A stretch of DNA of 64,000 nt, taken from contig ONAS01000012.1 in NCBI GenBank assembly GCA_900315815.1, positions 1-64,000 of the forward strand, in the 5' to 3' direction. Made by a program: the position numbers and the translations under genes. The number at the start of each line of letters is the position of its first letter. Within the stretch, counting starts at the first letter, position 1. Positions 1 to 11,200 of the stretch are shown here, piece after piece. Source of the stretch: an uncultured Eubacteriales bacterium. Its GTDB lineage: Bacteria; Bacillota; Clostridia; Oscillospirales; Acutalibacteraceae. The notes below the pieces were generated by a model that had not been told where the DNA came from, did not search any database, and saw only the letters and a list, made by a program, of their open reading frames with translations.

Positions 1-226
1 TTTTAAGAGGATTAAAAACACATCTGCCCTTTGTAACGCAGGGATCATCACCGTTAAGAGAAATTGAAAGCATTGCGAGCAGTGTGCAGTCATAGCTGAG
101 GATAAAACGCGAGAGTATGCCGTAATCCCTGCCAAGCTGACGGCAGAGTCCGCAGTATACGCTTTTATACAGCTCATATTCTCTCAGTTTCAGCTCCTCC
201 CTGACAGGTCTGAGATAACCGAACAT
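1..226 (-). CDS. DUF5685-family protein, N-terminal fragment
   Basis: The first 75 codons of a gene that runs off the left edge. It starts at an ATG (224-226) preceded by a good GGTGGT ribosome site. The product begins MFGYLRPVREELKLREYELY and continues with a CGLCRQLGRDYG segment; this opening, with paired cysteines in a YCGLC context, matches what I recall of the clostridial DUF5685 family, whose function is unknown. Only the N-terminus is visible, so domain content cannot be judged. It lies about 50 bp downstream of uvrA on the same strand and could be its last co-transcribed neighbour. Confidence 0.6.
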   Translation of the reverse strand, partial: MFGYLRPVREELKLREYELYKSVYCGLCRQLGRDYGILSRFILSYDCTLLAMLSISLNGDDPCVTKGRCVFNPLK

Positions 227-274
227 AATTACACCACCTTCTGACAGCCTCCGTTCCCTCGCCTGTCAATGAAC

Positions 275-3103
275 TTATATAGTATTTTCCGAAAGATATT
301 TTTTCAGGTATTGTCCGGTATAGGAGTGTTCACAAAGCGCTATCTCCTCCGGCGTACCCTCCGCGATAACCGTTCCTCCTCCATCTCCGCCTTCCGGACC
401 GAGATCGATTATATGATCCGCAGTCTTGATGAGATCGAGATTGTGTTCTATCACGACTACGGTATTGCCTCCGTCAACGAATTTCTGGAGTACGTTTATC
501 AGCCGGTGAACATCCGCGATATGCAGACCGGTCGTCGGCTCGTCCAGGATATACACGGTTTTGCCGGTCGGACGCTTGCTCAGCTCGGTGGACAGCTTCA
601 CGCGCTGTGCTTCACCGCCCGACAGCGTCGTCGCGGGCTGGCCGATCTTGATATAGCCGAGTCCCACCTCATACAGCGTCTGCAGCTTCCGCTGGATCTT
701 CGGGATGTTCTTGAAGAACTCCAGCCCCTCCTCGACGGTCATTTCCAGAACGTCGTGGATCGACTTGCCCTTGTATTTGACCTCCAGCGTTTCGCGGTTG
801 TACCGCTTGCCCTTACAGACCTCGCACGGCACATAGATATCGGGCAGAAAATGCATCTCGATCTTGATGATGCCGTCGCCCTCGCAGGCTTCGCATCTGC
901 CGCCCTTGACGTTGAAGGAATAGCGCGAGGAGCTGAAGCCGCGCATCTTGCTTTCCGTCGTGGACGCGAACAGATTGCGGATATCGGTGAACAGACCGGT
1001 GTAGGTCGCGGGATTCGACCGCGGAGTGCGCCCGATGGGGCTCTGGTCGATATCGATGACCTTGTCCAGCTGATCGGTGCCGATGATTTTTTTGAACTTT
1101 CCGGGGGTGCACTTGGCGTTATTCAGCTCACGCGCGAGATGCTTGTAGAGGATCTCGTTGATCAGGGAGGATTTGCCGGAGCCGGACACGCCGGTCACAC
1201 AGACAAATTTCCCCAAAGGAATATTGATGTCGATATTTTTCAGATTGTTCTGCTGTGCGCCGAGGATGGTCAGCGTTTTGCCGTTGCCCTCGCGGCGCTT
1301 CTCCGGCAGCGGGATCTGCCGTCTGCCGCTGAGATATCGTCCGGTGACGGAGCGCTCGCACGCTTCGATGTCCTCCACCGTGCCTGCCGCGACGATCTCG
1401 CCGCCGTGGACGCCCGCGCCGGGGCCGATGTCCACGATATAGTCGGCGGCGCGCATGGTATCCTCGTCATGCTCGACGACGATGACGGTGTTGCCGATAT
1501 CACGGAGCTTTTTCAGGGTCGCCAGCAGCTTGTCGTTGTCGCGCTGGTGCAGACCGATGGACGGCTCGTCCAGGATATACAGCACGCCCATCAGCGCGGA
1601 GCCGATCTGCGTCGCCAGACGGATGCGCTGGCTCTCGCCGCCCGACAGGGTCGCCGAAGCGCGCGACAGCGTCAGATAGCCGAGTCCGACGGATCTCAGA
1701 AAATTCAGGCGTGCCTTAATCTCGTTGAGGATCTCGCCCGCGATCATCATGTCGCGCTCGCTCAGCTCCATGCTTTCGAGATAATCGAGGATGCCGACGA
1801 CGGACATATCGCACATCTGCGAGATATTCAGCCCGCCGACCGTCACGCCGAGCGACACATCGCTCAGCCTTCTGCCGCCGCAGGCGTCGCAGGGGACCTC
1901 GGTCATGTAGCTCTGGATCTCTTCCTTGACCCACTGGGAGCTGCTCTCTCTGAAACGGCGCTCGAGATTCGGGATGATTCCCTCAAACTCGCGGTCGAAT
2001 TCGCTGTAATGCAGAGGCGTGCGGCGGATCAGGTGGAGCTTTTCGTCGCCGGTGCCGTAGAGGATCTTATCGACGACGCCCTCGGGCAGATCCTTGATCG
2101 GCGTATCGAGATCGAAGCCGTACTTTTTGCTCAGCCCGTCCATGTACATCTGCGCGATGGTATTGCCCTCCATCGCCCAGCCGCTGCCCTTGATGCCGCC
2201 CTGTGAGATGGTCCTGGTATCGTCGGGGATGATCAGTTGGGGGTCTACGCGCATGAATACGCCCAGACCCGTACATTTGGGACACGCGCCGAACGGATTA
2301 TTGAAGGAGAACATGCGCGGGGTCAGCTCATTGATGCTGATGCCGTGGTCGGGACAGGCGTAGTTCTGGGAATAGAGGATGTCCTCGCCGTCGATCACGC
2401 CGATCAGCACCAGTCCGTCCGCCAGCTTTGACGCGGTCTCCAGACTGTCGGAAAGCCGCGAGCGGATGCCGTCCTTGATGACCAGACGGTCAACGACGAC
2501 CTCGATGCTGTGCTTCTTGTTTTTCTCGAGCGAGATCTCCTCCGACAGATCATAGAGGATGCCGTCGGCGCGTACACGGGCAAAGCCCGCCTTTCTCGCC
2601 GAGTCGAACACGCCCTTATGCTCGCCCTTTTTGCCGCGGATGATCGGCGCGAGGACCTGGATCTTCGTGCCGTCGGGCATACTCAGCACGCTGTCGGCGA
2701 TCTGGTCGACGGTCTGCTGGGTGATCTCTCTGCCGCACTTCGGACAGTGCGGAACGCCGATCCGCGCGTACAGCAGGCGGAAGTAGTCATAGATCTCCGT
2801 CACCGTGCCGACAGTGGAACGCGGGTTCTTGGACGTGGTTTTCTGGTCGATGGAGATCGCGGGTGACAGACCGTCAATGGAATCCACCTCGGGCTTCTTC
2901 ATCTGACCGAGGAACATCCGCGCGTAGGAGGACAGGCTCTCGACATAGCGGCGCTGGCCCTCCGCGTACAGCGTATCGAAGGCAAGCGAGGACTTTCCCG
3001 AGCCGGACAGCCCGGTCAGCACCACCAGCTTGTCGCGCGGGATCTCGAGATCGACGTTTTTCAGGTTATTCTTTTTTGCGCCTTTTCTTGCATATTCGTT
3101 CAC
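275..3103 (-). CDS. uvrA: Excinuclease ABC subunit A
   Basis: DNA-damage recognition ATPase of the UvrABC nucleotide-excision repair system, acting in the cytoplasm with UvrB. At 942 residues it is full length. Two ABC ATPase modules are visible: Walker A GLSGSGKS at residues 31-38 and GVSGSGKS in the second half, each with an LSGGE signature and an ILDEP Walker B. Zinc-binding CxxC pairs occur in the first half (CPKCG) and second half ([15 protein letters not shown]). The start is a GTG at 3101-3103, which aligns with the usual UvrA N-terminus; its ribosome site is poor. It follows ftsH on the same strand after a 196-bp spacer. uvrB and uvrC are not in the window. Confidence 0.97.
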   Translation of the reverse strand: MNEYARKGAKKNNLKNVDLEIPRDKLVVLTGLSGSGKSSLAFDTLYAEGQRRYVESLSSYARMFLGQMKKPEVDSIDGLSPAISIDQKTTSKNPRSTVGTVTEIYDYFRLLYARIGVPHCPKCGREITQQTVDQIADSVLSMPDGTKIQVLAPIIRGKKGEHKGVFDSARKAGFARVRADGILYDLSEEISLEKNKKHSIEVVVDRLVIKDGIRSRLSDSLETASKLADGLVLIGVIDGEDILYSQNYACPDHGISINELTPRMFSFNNPFGACPKCTGLGVFMRVDPQLIIPDDTRTISQGGIKGSGWAMEGNTIAQMYMDGLSKKYGFDLDTPIKDLPEGVVDKILYGTGDEKLHLIRRTPLHYSEFDREFEGIIPNLERRFRESSSQWVKEEIQSYMTEVPCDACGGRRLSDVSLGVTVGGLNISQMCDMSVVGILDYLESMELSERDMMIAGEILNEIKARLNFLRSVGLGYLTLSRASATLSGGESQRIRLATQIGSALMGVLYILDEPSIGLHQRDNDKLLATLKKLRDIGNTVIVVEHDEDTMRAADYIVDIGPGAGVHGGEIVAAGTVEDIEACERSVTGRYLSGRRQIPLPEKRREGNGKTLTILGAQQNNLKNIDINIPLGKFVCVTGVSGSGKSSLINEILYKHLARELNNAKCTPGKFKKIIGTDQLDKVIDIDQSPIGRTPRSNPATYTGLFTDIRNLFASTTESKMRGFSSSRYSFNVKGGRCEACEGDGIIKIEMHFLPDIYVPCEVCKGKRYNRETLEVKYKGKSIHDVLEMTVEEGLEFFKNIPKIQRKLQTLYEVGLGYIKIGQPATTLSGGEAQRVKLSTELSKRPTGKTVYILDEPTTGLHIADVHRLINVLQKFVDGGNTVVVIEHNLDLIKTADHIIDLGPEGGDGGGTVIAEGTPEEIALCEHSYTGQYLKKYLSENTI

Positions 3104-3299
3104 TTTTTTTAAGCAGGAGCGGGATCCCGCCCCTCATTTGAAATCGATCCTGATTCTGAGTTGGTTTATTTCTGTGACCGGTTCAGCGGCAGCCTGCTTC
3201 TGCAGACGCCGCAATAACTGCTCGTCAAACAGCGAACGGGCGGGTCAAGACCCGCCCCTGCATTCACTTGCCGCGCCTTTTATCGGTCGCAGCCGTGCG
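3104..3299. other. ftsH-uvrA spacer with inverted repeats
   Basis: Gene-free spacer. It contains a 12-bp palindrome GCGGGATCCCGC at 3119-3130 and a 9-bp inverted repeat GGGCGGGTC/GACCCGCCC at 3238-3257 with a 2-base loop. Neither is followed by a T-run, so they are not clear intrinsic terminators; they could pause transcription or process the ftsH-uvrA transcript. No clear promoter for uvrA was seen. Confidence 0.5.
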
Positions 3300-5195
3300 T
3301 TATTCTTCTGTATCCTCTTGAGGCTCTTCGACCGGCTCCGCGAAGGTGCCGTCCATGATCTGATCGAATACCTCGCCGGACATCTTCTCGTGCTTCATCA
3401 GGTAAGCCGCGACCTCATGCAGCTTGGGCATGTGCGCGTTGAGGATCTCCTCGGTCTTCCTGTAAGCGTCCGCGATGATGCGGTGGATCTCCGCGTCGAT
3501 CTTTGCGGCGGTCTCCTCGCTGTAATTCTTGGTATGACCCATATCGCGTCCGATGAACACCTCGGTGGAACCGGAGGTATAGTTGATCGGGCCGAGCGTA
3601 TCGGACATGCCGTATTTGACGACCATGTTGGTCGCGGTCTTTGTCGCTCTTTCGATATCGTTGGACGCGCCGGTGGAGATATCGCCCATGACGAGCTTCT
3701 CCGCGACACGGCCGCCTAAGCAGACGACGATATCCTCTTCCATCTCACGCTTGGAGCTGTAGCTCTTGTCCTCGGTGGGCAGGGGCATCGTGTAGCCGCC
3801 CGCCATACCGCGCGGGATGATGGAGATCTGGTGAACGGGATCCTGCGTATCGCAGGCATAGAAGCAGATCGCGTGACCCGCCTCATGATAGGCGGTGAGC
3901 TTCTTCTCGTGGTCGGACATGACCTTGGATTTCTTCTCGGTACCGACGACCACCTTGATAGCGGCTTCTTCGATCTCGGTCTGGGTGATCGCCTTCTTAT
4001 CCTTGCGTGCCGCAAGCAGCGCCGCCTCGTTGAGAAGGTTCTCCAGATCCGCGCCGGTAAAGCCGGCGGTCTGCTTCGCGACATTGCGGAGCTTGACGTC
4101 GGGAGACAGAGGCTTCTCGCGGGAATGCACCTTGAGGATCGCCTCTCGGCCGTTGATATCGGGATAGCCGACCATGACCTGACGGTCGAATCGACCGGGA
4201 CGCAGGAGCGCCGGGTCGAGGATATCGGGACGGTTGGTCGCCGCGATCATGATGACGCCCTCGTTCGCGCCGAAGCCGTCCATCTCGACCAGCAGCTGGT
4301 TCAGGGTCTGCTCGCGCTCATCGTGACCGCCGCCCAGACCGGTACCTCTCTGACGGCCGACCGCGTCGATCTCGTCGATGAATACGATACAGGGTGAATT
4401 CTTTTTGGCTGTTTCAAACAGGTCGCGCACACGTGACGCGCCGACGCCGACGAACATCTCGACAAAGTCCGAACCGGAAATGGAGAAGAAGGGTACGCCT
4501 GCCTCGCCCGCGACAGCCTTCGCGAGCAGGGTCTTACCGGTTCCGGGAGGGCCTACCAGCAGCACGCCCTTGGGGATACGCGCGCCGAGGGTATTGTACT
4601 TCTGCGGATTCTTGAGGAACTCGACGATCTCCTCCAGCTCCTCCTTCTCTTCATCCGCGCCTGCCACATCGGCAAAGGTGGTCTTTTTCTTTTCGTCAGC
4701 CTGATTCTTGAACTTCGCTTTGCCGAAATTCATCTCGCGGCCGCCCATGCCGCCGCCCATGCGGCGCATGACAAAGAACCAGAACGCCACCAGCGCGAGC
4801 ACCAGTATCGCGGTGGGGATCAGCTCGATCCAGAAGCTGTTGTCGCCGGTCGGTATCAGATCGAATACGATCTTGTCCTTGTCGGTTTTCGCCTTCTCGT
4901 TATGCGCCTCGATATCGGCCCATACGTCGTCGCGGAAGGTATCCCAGTCCATGATCTTGTGGGTGATCACGGTATTGTCATCCAGCGTCAGCTTGATCTT
5001 TGCCGACGAGCTGCTGCGCTCTACCTCGAACGCCTGGACCTTGTCATCGTGGAAATATCCGACGATCTCCGAGTAGGTATGCGAATCCTTCTGACCCTGA
5101 GACAGTACCAGCGTCATGATCAGGATGATGACGATGGGGATACCCAGATACAGAAGCAGGCTTTTCACCTTTCCGGAATTATTGTTGTTGTTCAT
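3300..5195 (-). CDS. ftsH: ATP-dependent zinc metalloprotease FtsH
   Basis: Membrane-anchored AAA+ protease that degrades misfolded and regulatory membrane proteins. The 631-residue product has two N-terminal transmembrane segments (about residues 13-31 and 123-142) flanking an extracytoplasmic domain, then an AAA domain with Walker A GPPGTGKT (215-222), Walker B VFIDEID and the SRH region, and the zinc site HEAGH (437-441). A poly-Asn N-terminus (MNNNNN) precedes the first membrane segment. An AAGGAG ribosome site supports the ATG. It follows hpt by 44 bp; the order tilS-hpt-ftsH is the classical Firmicute arrangement. Confidence 0.98.
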   Translation of the reverse strand: MNNNNNSGKVKSLLLYLGIPIVIILIMTLVLSQGQKDSHTYSEIVGYFHDDKVQAFEVERSSSSAKIKLTLDDNTVITHKIMDWDTFRDDVWADIEAHNEKAKTDKDKIVFDLIPTGDNSFWIELIPTAILVLALVAFWFFVMRRMGGGMGGREMNFGKAKFKNQADEKKKTTFADVAGADEEKEELEEIVEFLKNPQKYNTLGARIPKGVLLVGPPGTGKTLLAKAVAGEAGVPFFSISGSDFVEMFVGVGASRVRDLFETAKKNSPCIVFIDEIDAVGRQRGTGLGGGHDEREQTLNQLLVEMDGFGANEGVIMIAATNRPDILDPALLRPGRFDRQVMVGYPDINGREAILKVHSREKPLSPDVKLRNVAKQTAGFTGADLENLLNEAALLAARKDKKAITQTEIEEAAIKVVVGTEKKSKVMSDHEKKLTAYHEAGHAICFYACDTQDPVHQISIIPRGMAGGYTMPLPTEDKSYSSKREMEEDIVVCLGGRVAEKLVMGDISTGASNDIERATKTATNMVVKYGMSDTLGPINYTSGSTEVFIGRDMGHTKNYSEETAAKIDAEIHRIIADAYRKTEEILNAHMPKLHEVAAYLMKHEKMSGEVFDQIMDGTFAEPVEEPQEDTEE

Positions 5196-5239
5196 TCTTT
5201 CACTCCTTCTTCACCTTCCCCTGACGGGCAAAGCTTGGC

Positions 5240-5776
5240 TTACGCATATATCTCCGGCTTCAACACGCCTATGTACGGCAGGTTGCGGTAATATTCCTGA
5301 TAATCGAGGCCGTAGCCGACCACGAACTCATCGGGAACATCAAAGCCGATATAATCAACGTCGATTTCAACCTCTCTGCGGGAGGGCTTGTTCAGCAGGG
5401 TACAGATACGCACGCTGCTGGCGTTTTTTGCGGAAAAATACCGCTTGATAAAGTTCAGCGTATTGCCGCTGTCGATGATATCCTCAACGATAATGATATT
5501 CTTATCATCTATAGGTTCTGACAAATCCTTGATGATATTCACGCGGCCGGTGCTTTTTGTGCCGTTGCCGTAGCTGGAAACGCACATAAAATCGATGGTA
5601 CACTTCAGATCGATATACTTGAGCAGATCCGCCATGAACTGGACGCTGCCCTTGAGCAGACCGACAAAGACGACCTCCTGACCGGCGTAATCCGCATTGA
5701 TCCGCTGTGCCAGCTGTTTTGCCGCTCCCTTGATCTGTTCCTCGGTAAACAATACCTTTTCTAAATCCTTATGCAT
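5240..5776 (-). CDS. hpt: Hypoxanthine phosphoribosyltransferase
   Basis: Purine-salvage enzyme that makes IMP or GMP from hypoxanthine or guanine and PRPP. The 178-residue length is typical. The PRPP-binding loop VEDIIDSGNTL lies at residues 97-107, and the GLLKGS segment near residue 39 matches the pyrophosphate-binding region of the family. Its ATG overlaps the last 8 bases of tilS, the same tilS-hpt overlap arrangement found in many Firmicutes, which implies translational coupling. It belongs to the rnj-to-ftsH run. Confidence 0.96.
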   Translation of the reverse strand: MHKDLEKVLFTEEQIKGAAKQLAQRINADYAGQEVVFVGLLKGSVQFMADLLKYIDLKCTIDFMCVSSYGNGTKSTGRVNIIKDLSEPIDDKNIIIVEDIIDSGNTLNFIKRYFSAKNASSVRICTLLNKPSRREVEIDVDYIGFDVPDEFVVGYGLDYQEYYRNLPYIGVLKPEIYA

Positions 5777-7178
5777 GATGTTCCCCCTCAGTTTTATTGG
5801 CAGGGGAGGCTTTTTCTCCTCCCGAGAATTCCGCAGTCAACTGTCCGTTGTCGATGAAATACGCCTCCGTGTCGCGGCTCAGATCGACCCTGACCGCCGA
5901 GCCGACGCCCTCGATCCACAGCACCCGCGAGCCGTCCGCGACCAGCAGTACCGACGCGCGCTTCTCGCGCGGGATCTTGAGCTCATTGAAGAGCTTTTTC
6001 AGGGATTTTGTCACGCCGCGGCGGCTGTCGGTGAAGGTATCGCCCTCTCTGCGCGTGCGCACGACCGTATCATCCGTGATTATATCACAGGGTATGAGGC
6101 TATTTACGAATAATTTGTGAATTTTTTGACAGGGAAGCGGTTTTCCGCCGCAGAAAATCTCCCCGCCCTTTATCTGTAAGCGGACCGCCCTCGGATACGC
6201 GCGCAGCGGCACGCACACCTCCGTGTTTTTTTCGGCGTCATCGCCGATAAACCGCAGGATCCCCTGTGCGCAGACGGCGGTGATCCCGCCGCCCAGACTG
6301 ACCGCGCCGCCGCCGCGCATCGCCTGTGTCACCAGAGCGGTGTGGGCATGATCCAGCGGAGCGCCTGCCTCCTCGGCGATCTGCCGCAGGGCATAGCTCC
6401 TGACCGCGTCCGGCAGCTCCAGCAGTCGTCCGCAGTCATAGCCGCCGGCGATCCGACAGCGTTTTGATTCTTCATCGGAAATATTTTTGAAGTATCCGTC
6501 CGCTTCCCGCGCGAGCGCCGCCGTCCGTGCGATGTTGCCGTCGGCGTTTTCATTCAGCTCTTTCAGCAGCGGCAGGATCTCCAGACGGATCCGGTTGCGC
6601 GTGTACAGCGGCTCCAAATTGGTGGAGTCCGTGACGTAGGACAGCCGGTTTTCCGCGCAGTACGCTTCGATCTCCCGCCGCGAACAGCTCAGCAGCGGCC
6701 GGATGATATTCCCGCGTCTGACGGGAATGCCGCACAGCCCGCCCAGACCCGCGCCGCGGATCAGGTTCCACAGGACGGTCTCGGCAAGGTCGTCGCGGTT
6801 GTGGGCGGTGGCGATCTTTGCGCCGTACTCCGCGCTCAGCTGTGCAAAGAACGCATAGCGCGCCTCGCGTCCGCAAAGTTCCTCGCTTTTGCCGCTTTCC
6901 CGCGCCAGCGCCGGGATATCCTCGCGCCGCACATGGAGCGGGATCTCAAGCGCCGCGCACAGTGATCGGACAAAGTCCTCGTCGCGCTGCGCCTCCTCTC
7001 CCCTGATGCCGTGATTCAGGTGAGCGGCTTGCAAATCCAAATTGTATTCTTCTTTCAAAGAATTGAATATATGCAGGAGCGTTACCGAATCCGCTCCGCC
7101 CGACAGCGCGACGATCACGGCGTCGCCCTGCCCGATCAGGCGGTTTTCTTCGATAAACGCTTTGACTTTCTCATTCAC
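5769..7178 (-). CDS. tilS: tRNA(Ile)-lysidine synthase
   Basis: Modifies the C34 wobble base of the AUA-reading tRNA(Ile) to lysidine. The PP-loop SGGADS is at residues 26-31, followed by the HLNHGIRG and TAHNRDD segments of the N-type ATP pyrophosphatase fold and a C-terminal TilS domain (EGDTF... KKLFNELKIP). The frame stays open far upstream, but that stretch lies inside dnaB; the real start is a GTG at 7176-7178 inside the dnaB stop region (8-bp overlap), giving 469 residues, normal for the family. It overlaps hpt by 8 bp at the other end. Confidence 0.95.
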   Translation of the reverse strand: MNEKVKAFIEENRLIGQGDAVIVALSGGADSVTLLHIFNSLKEEYNLDLQAAHLNHGIRGEEAQRDEDFVRSLCAALEIPLHVRREDIPALARESGKSEELCGREARYAFFAQLSAEYGAKIATAHNRDDLAETVLWNLIRGAGLGGLCGIPVRRGNIIRPLLSCSRREIEAYCAENRLSYVTDSTNLEPLYTRNRIRLEILPLLKELNENADGNIARTAALAREADGYFKNISDEESKRCRIAGGYDCGRLLELPDAVRSYALRQIAEEAGAPLDHAHTALVTQAMRGGGAVSLGGGITAVCAQGILRFIGDDAEKNTEVCVPLRAYPRAVRLQIKGGEIFCGGKPLPCQKIHKLFVNSLIPCDIITDDTVVRTRREGDTFTDSRRGVTKSLKKLFNELKIPREKRASVLLVADGSRVLWIEGVGSAVRVDLSRDTEAYFIDNGQLTAEFSGGEKASPANKTEGEHHA

Positions 7179-8538
7179 GACCGTGGTCGACGCCGGTGAA
7201 CCGCATGAACTCGCCCTGCCAGTGGAGCTTGACCGAGGTGGTCTCACCGTGACGGTTTTTGGCGACGATACACTCGCCGCTGTTCTGATCGATGGCGGCG
7301 TTGACGGTCTCGGCGCCCTTTTCGCGCTCGTAGTAGCCGTCGCGGTACAAGAACAGCACGATATCCGCGTCCTGCTCGATAGATCCGGAGTCACGCAGGT
7401 CGGACAGCTGGGGACGGTGATCCTGACGCTGTTCGCTTGCACGGCTGAGCTGGCTCAGACAGATGACCGGTACGTTGATCTCCTTCGCGAGGATCTTCAG
7501 ATTTCTGGTGATCTCCGAGATCTCCTGCACGCGGTTGTCGTTGCGGCGGCCGGTAGACATCAGCTGCAGATAGTCGATGACCACGAGGTCGATCCGCTTC
7601 AGCCGGCGCAGCTTAGCCTTCATCTCCGGAACCGTGATGCCCGGCGTATCGTCAAGGTAGAGGTCGATATTCTTCAGCACGTCGCCCGCGCCGACAAGCC
7701 TCTGCCATTCATCGTTGTTCAGCTTGCCGGTCCTCAGCTTGGTGCCGCCGACAAGCGCCTCGGCAGACAGCAGACGGGACGCCAGCTGTTCCTTTGTCAT
7801 TTCCAGCGAGAAGAACGCGACGGTCTTTTTGCCTGTCACGGCGACGTTGCGCGCGATATTCAGCGCAAACGAGGTTTTACCCATACCGGGACGGGCGGCC
7901 AGCAGGATCAGGTCGGAGCGGTTCAGACCGGTGATCACGCGGTCGAGATCGCCGATGCCGGTCGAAACGGGCTTGACGTCCTCGTCGTCGCGGTTGAGCA
8001 TATCCAGACGGTTGAAGGTCTGGAACAGCACCTCGTCGATACGCTGCAGTCCTTGGATGTCCTTGCCTCTGCGGATATCGAAGATCTTCTGCTCGGCAGA
8101 GTCGATCAGCATCTGCGGCTCCTGCGTTCCGTCGGAGGAATCCTCGATGATCTCGTTCGCGGCGGTGATCAGCGAGCGCACATCGTGCTTGTCCCTGACC
8201 AGATAGCAGTAGTTTTCGAGATTGGCGATCGCGGGACAGCTCTGCGCCATCTGGACCAGATAGGTCTTTGTGGTCGCCTCGTCAAAATCCGGCTCCCGCT
8301 TGAGCTCCTCGAGCAGGGTGACCATATCGACCGGGCGTCCCTCGGAAAACATCCGCAGCATCGTCGCGTAGATGGTACGGTGGGTCGCGATATAAAAATA
8401 TTCGGAGCTGGGCAGGATCTCCGCCGCGCGGGCAAGAGCGTCCTTATCCAGCAAAATGGCGCCGAGAACCGCCTGCTCCGCTTCGGGAGAAAACGGCAGT
8501 CTCATGCCGGAATAAAAATCGGTTCTATTATCAGGCAT
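7171..8538 (-). CDS. dnaB: Replicative DNA helicase
   Basis: Hexameric 5'-3' replicative helicase of 455 residues. An N-terminal DnaB domain (FSPEAEQAVLGAIL, residues 16-29) precedes the RecA-like ATPase with Walker A ARPGMGKT (215-222), Walker B LVVIDYLQLM and the arginine-finger region near the C-terminus (LFLYRDGYY). No intein is present. The ATG is preceded by GAGGA. It lies 75 bp downstream of rplI, the usual rplI-dnaB pairing, and overlaps tilS by 8 bp. Confidence 0.97.
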   Translation of the reverse strand: MPDNRTDFYSGMRLPFSPEAEQAVLGAILLDKDALARAAEILPSSEYFYIATHRTIYATMLRMFSEGRPVDMVTLLEELKREPDFDEATTKTYLVQMAQSCPAIANLENYCYLVRDKHDVRSLITAANEIIEDSSDGTQEPQMLIDSAEQKIFDIRRGKDIQGLQRIDEVLFQTFNRLDMLNRDDEDVKPVSTGIGDLDRVITGLNRSDLILLAARPGMGKTSFALNIARNVAVTGKKTVAFFSLEMTKEQLASRLLSAEALVGGTKLRTGKLNNDEWQRLVGAGDVLKNIDLYLDDTPGITVPEMKAKLRRLKRIDLVVIDYLQLMSTGRRNDNRVQEISEITRNLKILAKEINVPVICLSQLSRASEQRQDHRPQLSDLRDSGSIEQDADIVLFLYRDGYYEREKGAETVNAAIDQNSGECIVAKNRHGETTSVKLHWQGEFMRFTGVDHGRE

Positions 8539-8613
8539 CGTATTCCTCTGAGGTTGTCCGCCGGATCGGGCGCTGTGAAAACAGACCGCTCCCGACCATC
8601 GGCAGTCAACGGA

Positions 8614-9060
8614 TTATGCTTTTTCTACTACGATCTCCACGTTCGCGGAAATGCCGGTGTACAGCTTGATCTCCGCGGTATACTCGCCGATGGTCTTGAT
8701 GTCGCCCTTGAGCACGATCCTGCGCTTATCCACATCGAGACCCTTCTGACGCTTGATCTCCGCCGAGACCTCCTTCGCGGTGATGCTGCCGAACAGCTTG
8801 CCGCTCTCGCCCGCCTTTGCCTTCATCACGAATTTGGAGCCCTCCAGCTCCGCCTTCGCCTTGTTGGCGGCGGCGATCTCGGTCTCCTTCTTGTATTTCT
8901 TGCTCTGCTCGGCGTTCTTCAGCTCGTTCATCGCCTGCGCGTTCGCTTCCTTAGCCAGTCCCTTGGGGAACAGGAAATTCCGCGCGTAGCCGTCGGACGC
9001 GTTGACAAGCTCGCCTTTTTTGCCGAGACTCTTCACATCTTGTAATAATATGACCTTCAT
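8614..9060 (-). CDS. rplI: 50S ribosomal protein bL9
   Basis: Large-subunit ribosomal protein of 148 residues, full length. The N-terminal signature [17 protein letters not shown] and the NFLFPKGLA segment are characteristic. A central Lys/Glu/Ala-rich helix joins the two globular domains and the C-terminal domain is intact ([11 protein letters not shown]). A GGAGGT ribosome site precedes the ATG. The 123-bp spacer to gdpP contains a short GGCAGTT direct duplication but no terminator. Confidence 0.97.
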   Translation of the reverse strand: MKVILLQDVKSLGKKGELVNASDGYARNFLFPKGLAKEANAQAMNELKNAEQSKKYKKETEIAAANKAKAELEGSKFVMKAKAGESGKLFGSITAKEVSAEIKRQKGLDVDKRRIVLKGDIKTIGEYTAEIKLYTGISANVEIVVEKA

Positions 9061-9183
9061 ATATGTACCTCCGTATGCAGTTGGCAGTTGACGGTTGGCA
9101 GTTCACGGTGCAAAACGAGTGCGGTGCACTCCCAAAGCGCCGCGGGCAATATGTTCACTGCCGGCCGCGGTCTGCCGACTATA

Positions 9184-11118
9184 CTAATCCAAAGATTCTT
9201 CCAGAACCTTCATCAGCTGTTCCTTTGCCTCTTTCAGGCTGACGCCGACCAGCTGAGCCGCCGCCATCGTCTGGTGACCGCCGCCGCCGAGCTTTTCCAT
9301 CAGCACCTGCACGTTCAGCTTGCCGAACGAGCGCGCCGAGATATTGACAGAGTGCAGATCGATGGCGGAGATCACGAACGAGGCATAGGTGTCCTCGATC
9401 GACAGCAGATCGTCCGCCGCCTGCGCGCATACCACGCGCGAGTTCTGGATCGGCTCCTCCGCCACGGTGATCGCGCAGTGCTTGTAGATCTGCGCCGACG
9501 AGACCAGACGGCTCTTATCGCGGTAATTCTGCAGAGAATTCGCGAACACGTTGCGCACCACGACGGTATCCGCGCCCATCTTGCGCAGATATGCCGCCGC
9601 CTCAAAGCTGCGTACGCCCGTGTTGATCACAAAGTTTTTGGTATCCAGCATGATACCCGCCAGCAGCGCCTCCGCCTGAACGCGAGAGATAACGCTGTCG
9701 GCAAGATACGCGACGATCTCCGTCACCAGCTCCGACGCGGAGGACGCGTTCGGCTCGTGCAGAAATACGCTCGCCTTATCGATATAATTCACCATCCTGC
9801 GGTGGTGGTCGATGATAACGACGTTGCCGCAGCTCCTGTACAGACGCTCGCTTTCGACAAAATCGGGAGAATGGGTGTCGACGATGATCAGCAGGGTCCT
9901 GTCGTTCGCCATGGAAACGCCCTTTTCGGGAGAAATGAACATCCCGGGCTTTTCCGCTGACAGGCGGTCGATCATCACCTTTGCCAGCGTGCGGGACGTG
10001 TCGGTGCAGACAAAGCATGGCTTGTGGTAATACTCGCTGACCAGCGCGTAGATACCCGCCGCCGCGCCGATACAGTCAAGGTCGGAGAACTTGTGACCGG
10101 TGATCAGCACGCGGTCAGCCGCCTTGATGGCGTCCGCGATCTGCTCAGACCGCACGCGCACCTTGACCTTGGAGGTCTTTTCGACGCCCTTTGCGACGCC
10201 GCCGAAGAACTGATATTCTCCCGACGACAGCACCGCCGCCTGATCGCCGCCTCTGCCAAGCGCCATATCCAGCGCCTTTTTGGCGTCGGCAGCGCTTTTG
10301 GTGAGGTTCTCACAGTCGCGTCCGATACCGATGGAAAGCGTGACGGAGCGTCCGTTGTAGGTGACGGAGCGGATGCGGTCGAGGATGCGGAACTTCTTCT
10401 TGATCTGGTCGTCCAGAACGTGCTCCTCAAACACCGCGATGTAGCGGTCCTCGCCCAGCCGGCGCAGCAGGATGTTGTGCTTGTTCGCCCAGCGGTAGAG
10501 GTAATTCTCCGCCGTCAGCTTAGCCGCGGCAGTCTCCTGATCCGCGTCGGCAAAATCCTCCGCGTTGTCAAAGACCAGCATCGCGACGCTTTTCTTGGTA
10601 CGGTTGTATTCATCGACGGTATTCTTGAGGTAGGTATCGTCGATATATTCAAACAGGAATCCGCGGTTGATCTCACGCGCGAAAACGGTATATCTCCTGT
10701 CGCCGTAGCGCACGTCCACCGAGCCGCTGCGGATCGCGTAGTCCGGCTGATGGTCGGAGAGGAAGGGCTGGATCGCAAGGTTTTCCCCGTCGTAATTATC
10801 GAGGAACTGCTTGCGGAAGCGGGAGTTATAGCTCAGGATCTCGCCGTTTTCTCCGCAGATGACGACCGGTATCTTCAGCGCCTCCAGCGCCTTGTCGTCC
10901 GGGGAAAAGGACAGCTCCAGCGCTCCGGCGACCACGCTGCGGATATACGCGCGGAACCGCAGTACCATAGCCAGCACCGCCGCAAGCGCGATCATGGTGA
11001 GCGACGCCTCGATGATACCCAGTATTTTGTTGTAGTAGAAGGTGATGACAGACATCGGGATCATCATCACCACGAAAATGATATAAACAGGCAGCGCTGT
11101 CCAGATACGTCTTTTCAT
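9184..11118 (-). CDS. gdpP: Cyclic-di-AMP phosphodiesterase GdpP
   Basis: Membrane enzyme that hydrolyses c-di-AMP, affecting osmotic and cell-wall homeostasis. With the ATG at 11116-11118 the product has 644 residues: two transmembrane segments (about 8-28 and 34-54), a PAS-like region, a degenerate GGDEF domain (about 175-300, no GGDEF motif), and a DHH/DHHA1 module with GHKFSDLD (341-348), VDTHSPD, DHH (437-439) and GGGGHQ near the C-terminus. The frame extends to 11178 from a TTG, but the ATG fits the usual N-terminus better. It sits 82 bp after rnj and before rplI-dnaB, the normal gdpP-rplI-dnaB order. Confidence 0.94.
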   Translation of the reverse strand: MKRRIWTALPVYIIFVVMMIPMSVITFYYNKILGIIEASLTMIALAAVLAMVLRFRAYIRSVVAGALELSFSPDDKALEALKIPVVICGENGEILSYNSRFRKQFLDNYDGENLAIQPFLSDHQPDYAIRSGSVDVRYGDRRYTVFAREINRGFLFEYIDDTYLKNTVDEYNRTKKSVAMLVFDNAEDFADADQETAAAKLTAENYLYRWANKHNILLRRLGEDRYIAVFEEHVLDDQIKKKFRILDRIRSVTYNGRSVTLSIGIGRDCENLTKSAADAKKALDMALGRGGDQAAVLSSGEYQFFGGVAKGVEKTSKVKVRVRSEQIADAIKAADRVLITGHKFSDLDCIGAAAGIYALVSEYYHKPCFVCTDTSRTLAKVMIDRLSAEKPGMFISPEKGVSMANDRTLLIIVDTHSPDFVESERLYRSCGNVVIIDHHRRMVNYIDKASVFLHEPNASSASELVTEIVAYLADSVISRVQAEALLAGIMLDTKNFVINTGVRSFEAAAYLRKMGADTVVVRNVFANSLQNYRDKSRLVSSAQIYKHCAITVAEEPIQNSRVVCAQAADDLLSIEDTYASFVISAIDLHSVNISARSFGKLNVQVLMEKLGGGGHQTMAAAQLVGVSLKEAKEQLMKVLEESLD

Positions 11119-11200
11119 AATCACTATTCGGTGGCTGTCAGCCGGCAGCCGGGGATTCGCCCGACTGAAAGCTGTCAACGATTCACTGCGCCTCAGGCGC

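Noticed and set aside
269..2206. 645-residue open frame antisense to uvrA, and similar long frames at 7042-9045, 11306-13033, 19801-21204 and 41124-43562 (+)
   Set aside because: They mirror strongly supported genes on the other strand, lack ribosome sites and known domains, and arise from the codon bias of GC-rich genes.
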